Position numbers and translations under genes: made by a program. The notes beneath the pieces are model-generated. The model worked only from the letters and a program-made list of their open reading frames with translations. It had not been told where the DNA came from and made no database searches. From positions 3,286,001 through 3,350,000 of the forward strand of contig JAPFFF010000006.1 in assembly GCA_039105265.1 (NCBI GenBank): a stretch of 64,000 bases of DNA, given 5' to 3'. Below, in pieces: positions 22,101-31,357 of the stretch (positions within the stretch are counted from its first letter, which is position 1; the number at the start of each line of letters is the position of its first letter). The DNA comes from Tritrichomonas musculus. Taxonomy: Eukaryota > Parabasalia > Tritrichomonadida > Tritrichomonadidae.

Positions 22101-25100
22101 CTTGGTCTAAATCTGAAAAATCAGGACAAGTCATAGCTGACCACCTTAAAGAAATGGAAAACAAGTTATCTGAATCTGAAGCACAATGCAATTCATTATA
22201 TAAGACTTTATCTGACGTTCAAGAAAAAGATCGTTGTGAAAATGAACGTTTGTTGGCACAAATTGAAACATTGAACAATGAAGTGAACTACACTAACCAA
22301 AAGAGAGTTGAGTTACAATCCCAATTAAATAATTTGCAACAAGAATATGATAGTTATCAAGTTGACACTACTGTTCAAATGGATATGTTGAAGAATAAAG
22401 TTTTCAACTTGAATTCAAATAACGAAAAATTAACTCAACAATTGTCTGAAGCTGACACTTGCAGAACTGAATTAGGAAAGAAACTTGTTGAAGTACAAGA
22501 AAAAGCTGGCTCCGAAATTGAACTTTTGACAAACAAATTGCTTGAAAATAAACAAATCGAAAGAAATGAAATCAACATTTTAAGCAGAGAGATCAATCGT
22601 CTGAACAAGGAGTTCGCAGATTCAGAGAATCATGTTTTGATGTTAACAAAGAGATTGAATGATGTCCAATACAAATCGAAACGTCAAATCAACGAAGCAG
22701 AAAACAAATACAAATCAATTGCCAAAGAATTAACAGATACGAAGAATCGTGCACAAATTGATTATGATCATTTCACATCAGACATGAATCACATGAAAGC
22801 CACACTTGATAAGACAGAATCACAAAAGAAAGAATTATTAAAACAAATGTCAATTTCACAAGAAAATGCTAAAGTCCAAATTGACACCCTTTATGCACAC
22901 AGTGAACAATTGAAAGAAGCATTAGAAACATCTAAGACCGAGAAACAAGAAATGATTGACAACTTCAATACAGAACAAAAGAAAGTTTCAGAAGAAATCA
23001 ACAACATGAAGAACGAAATTGAATACATGAAATCAGAAAGTGAACGATTGAAAACGAATGGCATCAAATTATGTCAACAATTACTGAAATCAGATTCAAC
23101 ATGCAATTCATTAAAGAACAAACTTTCCGAAATGCAAACACGCGCTAACAATAAGATTTCACAACTTCGAATCCAAATCAATGCATTGAAAGATGCATTA
23201 TCTCAAGCAGAAGCACAAAAGACCGATCTCATGAAGAAATCTGAAAATGCACAAGTTAGAGCAAATGATCAAATCAACAAACTCAACGGACAAATTGATA
23301 ATTTGAAGAATGCTCTGTTGAAGGCTGAAGGAAGAAATGCAGAAACAACAAAGAAATTAGATGAAGCACAAAAGAAGGCAGCAGGACAAGCTAAACAATT
23401 GAATGGTAAAATAAATGCACTGAAGGACAATTTGTCTAAAGCAGAATCACAGAAGGCGGAATTGGTCAAGAAATCAGAAGAAATGCAAACGCGTGCTAAA
23501 GAAGAAATGAAAGGATTGAATTCAAAGATTGATACATTGACAAAAGCATTATCTAAATCAGAATCACAGAAAGTTGAGACAACAAAGAAACTATTATCAA
23601 TTGAAGAAAACAGCAAAACAACGATCAATCAACTTTCATCAGAGAATCAAACGATGACACGCCAAATCACAGAACTACAAACACAAACATCGAAATTAAG
23701 CAATGAAGTAACACTCAGAGAAACAAATGTCAATGCATTAACAAAGAAACTTTCAGAAACAGAATCACAAGCACACAATGAAATTGATAAATTGAACAAA
23801 GAATTATCAGGAGCTCAAGCAAACAGTGCAGACTTGGCTGGCCGATTGAAGATCTTACAGAAAGAATACGATGACTACCAAGTTGATACAACAGTTAGAA
23901 TGGACATGCTGAATGACAAGGTCTTCAACTTGAACAGAACAAATGAACAATTGAATAAACAACTAAATGAAACAGAAGCAGCAAGAGTAGAATTGAACAA
24001 TAAATTATCAGAAACACAAAAACAAGATCAGAATAAGATTGATAAATTGAACAAACAATTATCATCGGCAGAAACGAATGGCAACGAATTAACAAAGAAA
24101 CTTTCAGAAACGAAAGAACGAGCAACAACCGAAATCAACAAATTAAATGACCAATTAACAAACACAACCGCCACCTGCACCGACTTGACAGATAAATTAA
24201 CGAAATTACAGAAAGAATACGATGACTACCAAGTTGATACAACAGTTAGAATGGACATGCTGAATGACAAGGTCTTCAACTTGAACAGAACCAATGAAAA
24301 ATTAGACAAACAATTGAAAGATGCTGAAGCAGCTCGCAATGAATTAGGCCAGAAACTTTCTGATATCCAAGTAAAGGCACATACTGAAATCGATAGATTG
24401 AACAAGGAATTAGTTGCCTCTGACAATAACAACAAAGAATTGACAAACAAGTTACTTGAAACTAAACAAATCGAAAGAAATGAAATCAACATTTTAAGCA
24501 GAGAAATCAATCGTCTTAACAAGGAATTTGCAGATTCAGAGAATCATGTTTTGATGTTGACAAAGAGATTGAATGATGTCCAACACAAATCGAAACATCA
24601 AATCAACGAAGCAGAAAACAAATACAAATCAATTGCCAAAGAATTAACAGATACGAAGAATCGTGCACAAATTGATTATGATCATTTCACATCAGACATG
24701 AATCACATGAAAGCCACACTTGATAAGACAGAATCACAAAAGAAAGAATTATTAAAACAAATGTCAATTTCACAAGAAAATGCTAAAGTCCAAATTGACA
24801 CCCTTTATGCACACAGTGAACAATTGAAAGAAGCATTAGAAACATCTAAGACCGAGAAACAAGAAATGATTGACAACTTCAATACAGAACAAAAGAAAGT
24901 TTCAGAAGAAATCAACAACATGAAGAACGAAATTGAATACATGAAATCAGAAAGTGAACGATTGAAAACGAATGGCATCAAATTATGTCAACAATTACTG
25001 AAATCAGATTCAACATGCAATTCATTAAAGAACAAACTTTCCGAAATGCAAACACGCGCTAACAATAAGATTTCACAACTTCGAATCCAAATCAATGCAT

Positions 25101-28100
25101 TGAAAGATGCATTATCCCAAGCAGAAGCACAAAAGGTTGATCTTAATAAGAGATTAGAAGATGTACAAGCCAAAGCCAACGATCACATCAACAATCTTAA
25201 CGGCCAATTAAGCTTATTGAAGGACAACTTGGCCAAGGCTGAAGCACAAAAGGCAGACTTCATGAAGAAATCAGAAGATGCACAAGCTCATGCAAAGAAT
25301 GAAATCAAACAACTTAATGGAAAGATCGACTCATTCAAGAAAGCATTATCTGAAGCACAAACACAAAAGGCAGACGTCACAAAGAGATTCGAAGATTCCT
25401 TAGCTAAAGCCAATGGCGAGATCAGCAAACTCAACGGGCAAATCGATAATTTGAAGAATGCTTTGTTGAAGGCTGATGGAAGAAATGCAGAAACAACAAA
25501 GAAATTAGATGAAGCACAAAAGAAGGCAGCAGGACAAGCTAAACAATTGAATGGTAGAATAAATGCATTGAAGGACAATTTGTCTAAAGCAGAATCACAG
25601 AAGGCAGAATTGGTCAAGAAATCAGAAGAAATGCAAACGCGTGCTAAAGAAGAAATGAAAGGATTGAATTCAAAGATTGATACATTGACAAAAGCATTAT
25701 CTAAATCAGAATCACAGAAAGTTGAGACAACAAAGAAACTATTATCAATTGAAGAAAACAGCAAAACAACGATCAATCAACTTTCATCAGAGAATCAAAC
25801 GATGACACGCCAAATCACAGAACTACAAACACAAACATCGAAATTAAGCAATGAAGTAACACTCAGAGAAACAAATGTCAATGCATTAACAAAGAAACTT
25901 TCAGAAACAGAATCACAAGCACACAATGAAATTGCCAAATTGAACAAAGAATTATCAGGAGCTCAAGCAAACAGTGCAGACTTGGCTGGCCGATTAGAAA
26001 TGTTACAGAAAGAATACGATGACTACCAAGTTGATACAACAGTGAGGATGGACATGTTGAATGACAAGGTCTTCAACTTGAACAGAGCCAATGAACAATT
26101 GAATAAACAACTAAATGAAACAGAAGCAGCAAGAGTAGAATTGAACAATAAATTATCAGAAACACAAAAACAAGATCAGAATAAGATTGATAAATTGAAC
26201 AAACAATTATCATCGGCCGAAACGAATGGCAACGAATTAACAAAGAAACTTTCAGAAACGAAAGAACGAGCAACAACCGAAATCAACAAATTAAATGACC
26301 AATTAACAAACACAACCGCCACCTGCACCGACTTGACAGATAAATTAACGAAATTACAGAAAGAATACGATGACTACCAAGTTGACACGACCGTCAAGAT
26401 GGACATGTTGAGCAACAAAGTCTTCAACTTGAACAGAACAAATGAAAAGTTGAACAAAGACTTGGCTGATGCACAAAGTGTTGGAAAAGAATTAGGCCAG
26501 AAACTTGTTGATACACAAGAAAGATCAGCCACAGAAGTTGACAATTTGAACCAACAATTGTCAACTGCTACAGCAAACTGCACCGAAATGAACACCAAAT
26601 TAGAGAAATTACAGAAAGAATACGATGACTACCAAGTCGACACGACAGTCAAGATGGACATGCTCAAGAACAAGGTCTTCAACATGAACATGACAATTGA
26701 AAAGTTAAGCAAACAGTTGACAGATGCAGAAAACAATGACGCCAACTTAACTAAAGAACTCTCAGACACGAAAGAACGGGCAGTTACAGACATCAACAAC
26801 TTGAATGACCAATTAACAACAGCATCAGCAAACTGCACGGAATTGACAGGCAAATTAGAGAAATTACAGAAAGAATATAATGATTACCAAGTTGACACGA
26901 CAGTCAAGATGGACATGATGAGCAACAAAGTCTTCAACTTGACCAGAACCAACGAAAAATTGAACAAACAATTGTCAGACTCAGAAGCAAGCAGGAACGA
27001 ATTAGGCCAGAAACTTTCCGATGCACAAAAGAAAGCAGATTCAGAAATCAACAGATTAAACAAAGGAATTTCAGATGCAGAATTCCATTGCAACCAATTA
27101 ACAAAGAAACTTTCACAAACCAAAGAACAAGATCATTCAAAGATTGACAAATTGAACCAACAACTGTCAACAGCATCTTCAAACTACAATGAATTGAATT
27201 CCAAATTAGAGAACTTACAGAAAGAATACAACGACTACCAAGATAACAACAAAGTCAGAATGGACATGCTTAAGAACAGAGTCTTCAATTTGAACATCAC
27301 AATCAATAAATTATGCCAACAATTGACTGACACTGAAGCAGAAAAAGATGATCTTTCAGAATCAAGAGAGCAAGCTAGAATTGAAATCGAGAAATTAAGT
27401 GAAGAATTGTTCACAGCTAAATCAAATTGCAAAGAATTAACTTCTGAGTTGAAAGAATTACAACATGAATATGATGGATATCAAGTCGACACGACAGTCA
27501 AGATGGACATGCTGAAGAACAAAGTCTTCAATTTGAACAGAACAAATGAAAAATTGAACAAACAATTGAAAGATTCTGAAACTGTCCGCAATGAATTAGG
27601 CCAGAAACTTTGTGATACACAAGAAAGATCAGCCACCGAAGTTGACAATTTGAACCAACAATTGTCAACCGCATCAGCAAACTGCACCGAAATGACAACC
27701 AAATTAGAGAAATTACAGAAAGAATACGATGACTACCAAGTCGACACAACAGTCAAGATGGACATGCTCAAGAACAAGGTCTTCAACATGAACATGACAA
27801 TTGAAAAGTTAAGCAAACAGTTGACAGATGCAGAAAACAATGACGCCAAATTAACTAAAGAACTTTCAGACACGAAAGAACGGGCAGTTACAGACATCAA
27901 CAACTTGAATGACCAATTAACAACAGCATCAGCAAACTGCACGGAATTGACAGGCAAATTAGAGAAATTACAGAAAGAATATAATGACTACCAAGTTGAC
28001 ACGACAGTCAAGTTGGATATGATGAGCAACAAAGTCTTCAACTTGACCAGAACCAACGATAAATTGAACAAACAATTGTCAGACTCAGAAGCAAGCAGGA

Positions 28101-30832
28101 ACGAATTAGGCCAGAAACTTTCCGATGCACAAAAGAAAGCAGATTCAGAAATCAACAGATTAAACAAAGGAATTTCAGATGCAGAATTCCATTGCAACCA
28201 ATTAACAAAGAAACTTTCACAAACCAAAGAACAAGATCATGCAAAGATTGACAAATTGAACCAACAACTGTCAACAGCATCTTCAAACTACAATGAATTG
28301 AATTCCAAATTAGAGAACTTACAGAAAGAATACAACGACTACCAAGATAACAACAAAGTCAGAATGGACATGCTCAAGAACAGAGTCTTCAATTTGAACA
28401 TCACAATCAATAAATTATGCCAACAATTGACTGACACTGAAGCAGACAGAGATGCAACACAAGAACAATCTAGAATTGAAATCGAGAAATTAAGTGAAGA
28501 ATTGTTCACGGCTAAATCAAATTGCAATGAATTAACTTCTGAGTTGAAAGAGTTACAACATGAATATGATGGATATCAAGTCGACACGACAGTCAAGATG
28601 GACATGCTGAATAACAAAGTCTTCAATTTGAACAGAACCAACGAGAAATTAGACAAACAATTGAAAGATTTTGAAGCAGCTCGTAATGAAATAGACAAGA
28701 AACTCTCTGATTCACAAGCACAATCACACACAGAAATAGAAAGATTGAACAAAGAATTGTCTGTTTCTGTTTCAAAGAGCGAGAAATTGACGACTGAATT
28801 GAATGAAGCCAAATCAAGCTGCACACAATTAACTGAGAAGTTAACACAATTCAAACACCAAGCAAATGATCAAATCGATCATTTGAAGAATGATTTGGCA
28901 GATTCAATCAACAGCAACAAACAATTGACTGACAAATTATCAGAAGTCAATCAAATCAAGAAAGACGAAGAGACACATTTGAACGAACAAATTGAACGTC
29001 TTCAGAAGTCATGTGATGAATCAGAGAACCATGTAAGAATGCTCACAAAGAGATTGAATGAAACACAAACAAAAGCAACCGAAGAAATCAGCAACATGAA
29101 GGAAAGACTGGCTGAATCTGATGCAAGAGTCACTGAAGCTTCACAAAAATTGAATGAAACAGAAACAAATGACAAGAATGAAATTGAAAGACTCAAGAAC
29201 GTTCTTTCTGACTTAGAAAAGAACAGAGTTGAATTGTATGACAAGCTACAACAATCAGAAGAAAAGAACGCTCAATTGACCAAAGACATGTCTGAACTTC
29301 AAGTCAAGATAAAAGTTGAAATATTCAATTTGACCTCTGAAATCGAACAATTGAAGAATGCGTTAGATAAATCACTCAATGATAACAAAGAACTCAACAA
29401 CAAGTTGCTTGAAACGAAGTCAATTGAGAAGAACAAAGTTGACATTTTGAACAGACAAATTGAAAATCTTCACAAAACTTTGAAAGAGTCAGAAAATCAT
29501 GTTCAAATGTTAACACAGCAATTTAACGATGTCCAAGTGAAAGCCAAAGAAGAGATCACAATAATGAAGAAGCATTTAGAAGAGACAGAAACAAGATGCA
29601 CTGAATTATCACAAACAATAACTGAAACAAGAAGTGAAAATGAATCTAAAATGACAGAATTGAATGACATGAAAATAACAATAGAAAACTCACAACGTCA
29701 AATCACTTCATTGACACAACAATTAACTGAAGAACAAGCGAAATCCAAAGTCAATGAACAAAAGTCAATCGATTTGACAGACCAATTATCCAAAGAAAAA
29801 GAAAAGGCACAAACTGACATCAATCTTTTGAAGTTCGCTTTATCTGACTCACAAGATCAAGCTGGCCAATTAATGCAAGAACTTTCAATGACAAAAGAAC
29901 AAGTTGATTCATTATCGCAAGAATTAAATGATGCTCGTAACACAGTTCAAGAACAGACAACTTCAATGATGACCGAAATCAACGAGCTTCGAAATCAACT
30001 CATTGAAACAGATACACAAAAGAACCAGCTTTCATCGAAATTGTCACAAACACAGAAGAATTACAACGCAGATGTCAACAAATTGTCAACAGCAATAGAC
30101 GAACTCGTGTCCGAAATAGACGTCCTTTCATCTGAAATCGCAGGAATGGCACAGTCATATGAAACGTTCTATTCAATCATCGGCCGCTTGAAGCAAACAA
30201 TTTCAACACTCGAATCACAAAAGAACCAACTTACAAACCAAATCATCGTCAATCAAACTTCAACAAACACCGAAATCACATCGTTAAAGAGAGAAATAAC
30301 AAACGCTGAAACAAGAGCAGAATCCGAGAAAAAGAAAGGAAAACCTTTAGATGGCGATAATCGTCAATATGCAAACATGAAGTTTGGTCTTTCAATGACT
30401 TTGAGAGGTTCTGATAATGATAACAACGCACAAGAAAAAACTTACGCTTTGACACTTGTCAAAAATTGCACCCACTTTTTGAATGAAGCCGGCTTGAAAC
30501 TTGATCTCACTGAAACTGATGATAACGATGAATACCAACAATTTACCTTCGGAAAGGATGATTGGAATACTGTCATCGACTCTTCTGAAAAGAAGGGAAT
30601 GGTCTGGGACGTTGCCGATCAATATAATTTGAATCCACCAGAAGGAACTCCATTCTACTTGTTCCCATTCCACGGAAGACATAATCAGCACTTCATTTAC
30701 CAAGATGGTTACATTTATGCGAAACAAAATGGCCAAGTTGTCACTTATGTCGGTGGTGATGTTCCATTTGTGATGATGGATCCTTGTGAATCCCTCAAAG
30801 ATAGACAAACATTTAAGATCCATTTAATTTAA
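19199..30832 (+). CDS. Giant tandem calponin-homology coiled-coil protein with C-terminal beta-trefoil-like domain
   Basis: The 3,877-residue protein has no interruption. Residues about 8-118 and 147-252 are two calponin-homology domains (FTRWVNSQLKNSN, LGLVWSLILHYSIG; ALLSWANDRISDYPNI), the actin-binding pair of alpha-actinin and ABP-120-type proteins. Residues about 255-560 are 13-14-residue Glu/Ala/Arg repeats (REKAEAxAxxER). From there to about 3,700 it is continuous coiled coil. The last 160 residues form a globular domain (FYLFPFHGRHNQHFIYQDGY, then QTFKIHL near the end) that resembles a ricin-type beta-trefoil. Within the coil, large in-frame tandem copies are seen: a unit starting at 22550 repeats 1,914 bp later (2,148 bp after a 234-bp insertion), and another unit repeats with a 1,104-bp period. 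Codons favour C-ending forms unlike most neighbours, suggesting high expression. It is likely an actin-linked cytoskeletal fibre or scaffold protein. Confidence 0.9.
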   Translation: MSLSKVDEEWIPLQEKVFTRWVNSQLKNSNIFKVDNITKDLSSGVTLVELAKILTRKDTSRPWAEDPKRNVDMVQNCDLAVDMFTKDGVKLIGISGKDVNDNNEKLILGLVWSLILHYSIGQSVDSGSPSKDNNSSGKENRQSSKNYKEALLSWANDRISDYPNINNFQPYDLSMCALLDSYVPEKINYYSLNPSDSEHNSELATNVMNELGIPILVYPDDIAKTGNKVDQKTLLTQLSTAKVVLDNKLLRDAEDKRKQEEVLAREKAEEEADRIEKEKEKAESRAEAEKIAREKAEENAKIESERIEKEKAEAEARAESEKLAREKAESQSETEKIIREQAEARAETERDAREKAEARSEQERLAREQAESRSEEERKAREQAESRSEEERLAREKAEARSVEERKAREQAEARAEAERQAREKAEADAKAEADRITKEKEEAEARAESERISREKAEADARADTERMMKEKEEAEARAESERISREKAEADAKAEADRITKEKEEAVARAESERISREKAEADARAGAERMMKEKEDALNETERLTKALSDVQSQFEANSQSLTLAHEQIEKLEKSLSESESTNKSLTLKINELDENYKLEISRLTQALSDSQKEKESLSSELENLNKSFQNNEEQRKKLAEQIASLKHNAKVDHDNLTAEIAQLKITLDQTQEKYKADHDNLTAEIAQLKITLDQTEEKNQVDHDHLVSEIDRLKSELEASESRGNDLSSKLSEAQENAKVQNENFVSQINQLKKSLDDSESMRKSLSTELTNAQNESKESVHQLKLVISDLENERVQLIQKLSDSEKDQEKNKNEIEQLKKVLSLTESQKNGLAKKLDEIETKDNNEIANLKNVLQLAEKQRVDLTNKIEEIQHIDKEHIDELTKELSSTQAKRDELTKSLTEIQEKYKVENDHLINELEALKLELTKSMKLSEDLANKLLLNKAIERNELFILNREIARINDAWSKSEKSGQVIADHLKEMENKLSESEAQCNSLYKTLSDVQEKDRCENERLLAQIETLNNEVNYTNQKRVELQSQLNNLQQEYDSYQVDTTVQMDMLKNKVFNLNSNNEKLTQQLSEADTCRTELGKKLVEVQEKAGSEIELLTNKLLENKQIERNEINILSREINRLNKEFADSENHVLMLTKRLNDVQYKSKRQINEAENKYKSIAKELTDTKNRAQIDYDHFTSDMNHMKATLDKTESQKKELLKQMSISQENAKVQIDTLYAHSEQLKEALETSKTEKQEMIDNFNTEQKKVSEEINNMKNEIEYMKSESERLKTNGIKLCQQLLKSDSTCNSLKNKLSEMQTRANNKISQLRIQINALKDALSQAEAQKTDLMKKSENAQVRANDQINKLNGQIDNLKNALLKAEGRNAETTKKLDEAQKKAAGQAKQLNGKINALKDNLSKAESQKAELVKKSEEMQTRAKEEMKGLNSKIDTLTKALSKSESQKVETTKKLLSIEENSKTTINQLSSENQTMTRQITELQTQTSKLSNEVTLRETNVNALTKKLSETESQAHNEIDKLNKELSGAQANSADLAGRLKILQKEYDDYQVDTTVRMDMLNDKVFNLNRTNEQLNKQLNETEAARVELNNKLSETQKQDQNKIDKLNKQLSSAETNGNELTKKLSETKERATTEINKLNDQLTNTTATCTDLTDKLTKLQKEYDDYQVDTTVRMDMLNDKVFNLNRTNEKLDKQLKDAEAARNELGQKLSDIQVKAHTEIDRLNKELVASDNNNKELTNKLLETKQIERNEINILSREINRLNKEFADSENHVLMLTKRLNDVQHKSKHQINEAENKYKSIAKELTDTKNRAQIDYDHFTSDMNHMKATLDKTESQKKELLKQMSISQENAKVQIDTLYAHSEQLKEALETSKTEKQEMIDNFNTEQKKVSEEINNMKNEIEYMKSESERLKTNGIKLCQQLLKSDSTCNSLKNKLSEMQTRANNKISQLRIQINALKDALSQAEAQKVDLNKRLEDVQAKANDHINNLNGQLSLLKDNLAKAEAQKADFMKKSEDAQAHAKNEIKQLNGKIDSFKKALSEAQTQKADVTKRFEDSLAKANGEISKLNGQIDNLKNALLKADGRNAETTKKLDEAQKKAAGQAKQLNGRINALKDNLSKAESQKAELVKKSEEMQTRAKEEMKGLNSKIDTLTKALSKSESQKVETTKKLLSIEENSKTTINQLSSENQTMTRQITELQTQTSKLSNEVTLRETNVNALTKKLSETESQAHNEIAKLNKELSGAQANSADLAGRLEMLQKEYDDYQVDTTVRMDMLNDKVFNLNRANEQLNKQLNETEAARVELNNKLSETQKQDQNKIDKLNKQLSSAETNGNELTKKLSETKERATTEINKLNDQLTNTTATCTDLTDKLTKLQKEYDDYQVDTTVKMDMLSNKVFNLNRTNEKLNKDLADAQSVGKELGQKLVDTQERSATEVDNLNQQLSTATANCTEMNTKLEKLQKEYDDYQVDTTVKMDMLKNKVFNMNMTIEKLSKQLTDAENNDANLTKELSDTKERAVTDINNLNDQLTTASANCTELTGKLEKLQKEYNDYQVDTTVKMDMMSNKVFNLTRTNEKLNKQLSDSEASRNELGQKLSDAQKKADSEINRLNKGISDAEFHCNQLTKKLSQTKEQDHSKIDKLNQQLSTASSNYNELNSKLENLQKEYNDYQDNNKVRMDMLKNRVFNLNITINKLCQQLTDTEAEKDDLSESREQARIEIEKLSEELFTAKSNCKELTSELKELQHEYDGYQVDTTVKMDMLKNKVFNLNRTNEKLNKQLKDSETVRNELGQKLCDTQERSATEVDNLNQQLSTASANCTEMTTKLEKLQKEYDDYQVDTTVKMDMLKNKVFNMNMTIEKLSKQLTDAENNDAKLTKELSDTKERAVTDINNLNDQLTTASANCTELTGKLEKLQKEYNDYQVDTTVKLDMMSNKVFNLTRTNDKLNKQLSDSEASRNELGQKLSDAQKKADSEINRLNKGISDAEFHCNQLTKKLSQTKEQDHAKIDKLNQQLSTASSNYNELNSKLENLQKEYNDYQDNNKVRMDMLKNRVFNLNITINKLCQQLTDTEADRDATQEQSRIEIEKLSEELFTAKSNCNELTSELKELQHEYDGYQVDTTVKMDMLNNKVFNLNRTNEKLDKQLKDFEAARNEIDKKLSDSQAQSHTEIERLNKELSVSVSKSEKLTTELNEAKSSCTQLTEKLTQFKHQANDQIDHLKNDLADSINSNKQLTDKLSEVNQIKKDEETHLNEQIERLQKSCDESENHVRMLTKRLNETQTKATEEISNMKERLAESDARVTEASQKLNETETNDKNEIERLKNVLSDLEKNRVELYDKLQQSEEKNAQLTKDMSELQVKIKVEIFNLTSEIEQLKNALDKSLNDNKELNNKLLETKSIEKNKVDILNRQIENLHKTLKESENHVQMLTQQFNDVQVKAKEEITIMKKHLEETETRCTELSQTITETRSENESKMTELNDMKITIENSQRQITSLTQQLTEEQAKSKVNEQKSIDLTDQLSKEKEKAQTDINLLKFALSDSQDQAGQLMQELSMTKEQVDSLSQELNDARNTVQEQTTSMMTEINELRNQLIETDTQKNQLSSKLSQTQKNYNADVNKLSTAIDELVSEIDVLSSEIAGMAQSYETFYSIIGRLKQTISTLESQKNQLTNQIIVNQTSTNTEITSLKREITNAETRAESEKKKGKPLDGDNRQYANMKFGLSMTLRGSDNDNNAQEKTYALTLVKNCTHFLNEAGLKLDLTETDDNDEYQQFTFGKDDWNTVIDSSEKKGMVWDVADQYNLNPPEGTPFYLFPFHGRHNQHFIYQDGYIYAKQNGQVVTYVGGDVPFVMMDPCESLKDRQTFKIHLI
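22550..26390 (+). repeat. Large in-frame tandem duplication inside the coiled coil
   Basis: Sequence from 22550 (KQIERNEINILSREINRL) recurs almost identically from 24464, a shift of 1,914 bp. After about 25130 the second copy carries an extra 234 bp (78 codons), so downstream matches are shifted by 2,148 bp (for example 23301 and 25449). All shifts are multiples of three, so the heptad register is preserved. The high nucleotide identity points to a recent event. Confidence 0.85.
26640..28580 (+). repeat. 1,104-bp in-frame tandem duplication in the coiled coil
   Basis: Four shorter units in the first half repeat in the same order in the second half with a 1,104-bp shift, which becomes 1,095 bp after a three-codon difference near 27345/28445. 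Each unit carries a variant of the LQKEYDDYQVDTTV-MDML-NKVFNLN motif. Thirteen copies of this motif occur between about 22340 and 28650, many spaced about 255 bp apart (85 residues). Confidence 0.8.
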
Positions 30833-31357
30833 TTTTTTTTTATATATAGAAAATAGATTATAGAGTTTTCATGAATAAACAAATAATCTAATTTTTTTAA
30901 AATTTATCAATATATATTCTATTTTTTTTTTTTCCCAAAAAGACCTTGCTCTTTTTTCTCAAAAATAAAATATTATTAGCTTTTCTTTAATATAATTATA
31001 TACATTTTTTTATTCATACTTGGAATTAGTATATTACTTTTACTGCTCTTTTTTAGCTGTATTTCAAGTTAAAACAAAAGTAAAATTTATTGGAAATTAT
31101 GTATAAAGGTAGAATAACTCTATCTTTCAAGAAGAACGAGATAGATTAAGATTTAAAATTATATTTTTATTGAGTATCAATTATTTACTTCATTTTTAAA
31201 AACTATCTTTGTTGGATATTTTCGTAATACATAGGAAATGCTATCGATAATGCTAAATAAAAATTTTGAGTGACTCATTCAAAAAATATCAAATTAACGA
31301 GAAAATATAGGTTAACAAAATTGAAAAAATATCAAAAAAAAAGTAAACGCACTCAAA
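30833..31357. other. Intergenic, AT-rich
   Basis: About 525 bp between two plus-strand coiled-coil genes. No frame or structured element is supported. Confidence 0.4.

Noticed and set aside
19818-28854. Many long frames on the minus strand inside the CH coiled-coil gene
   Set aside because: They are mirror images of the Glu/Lys/Ser-rich codons of the plus-strand gene, rich in Leu/Ser/Phe, with no recognisable domain.
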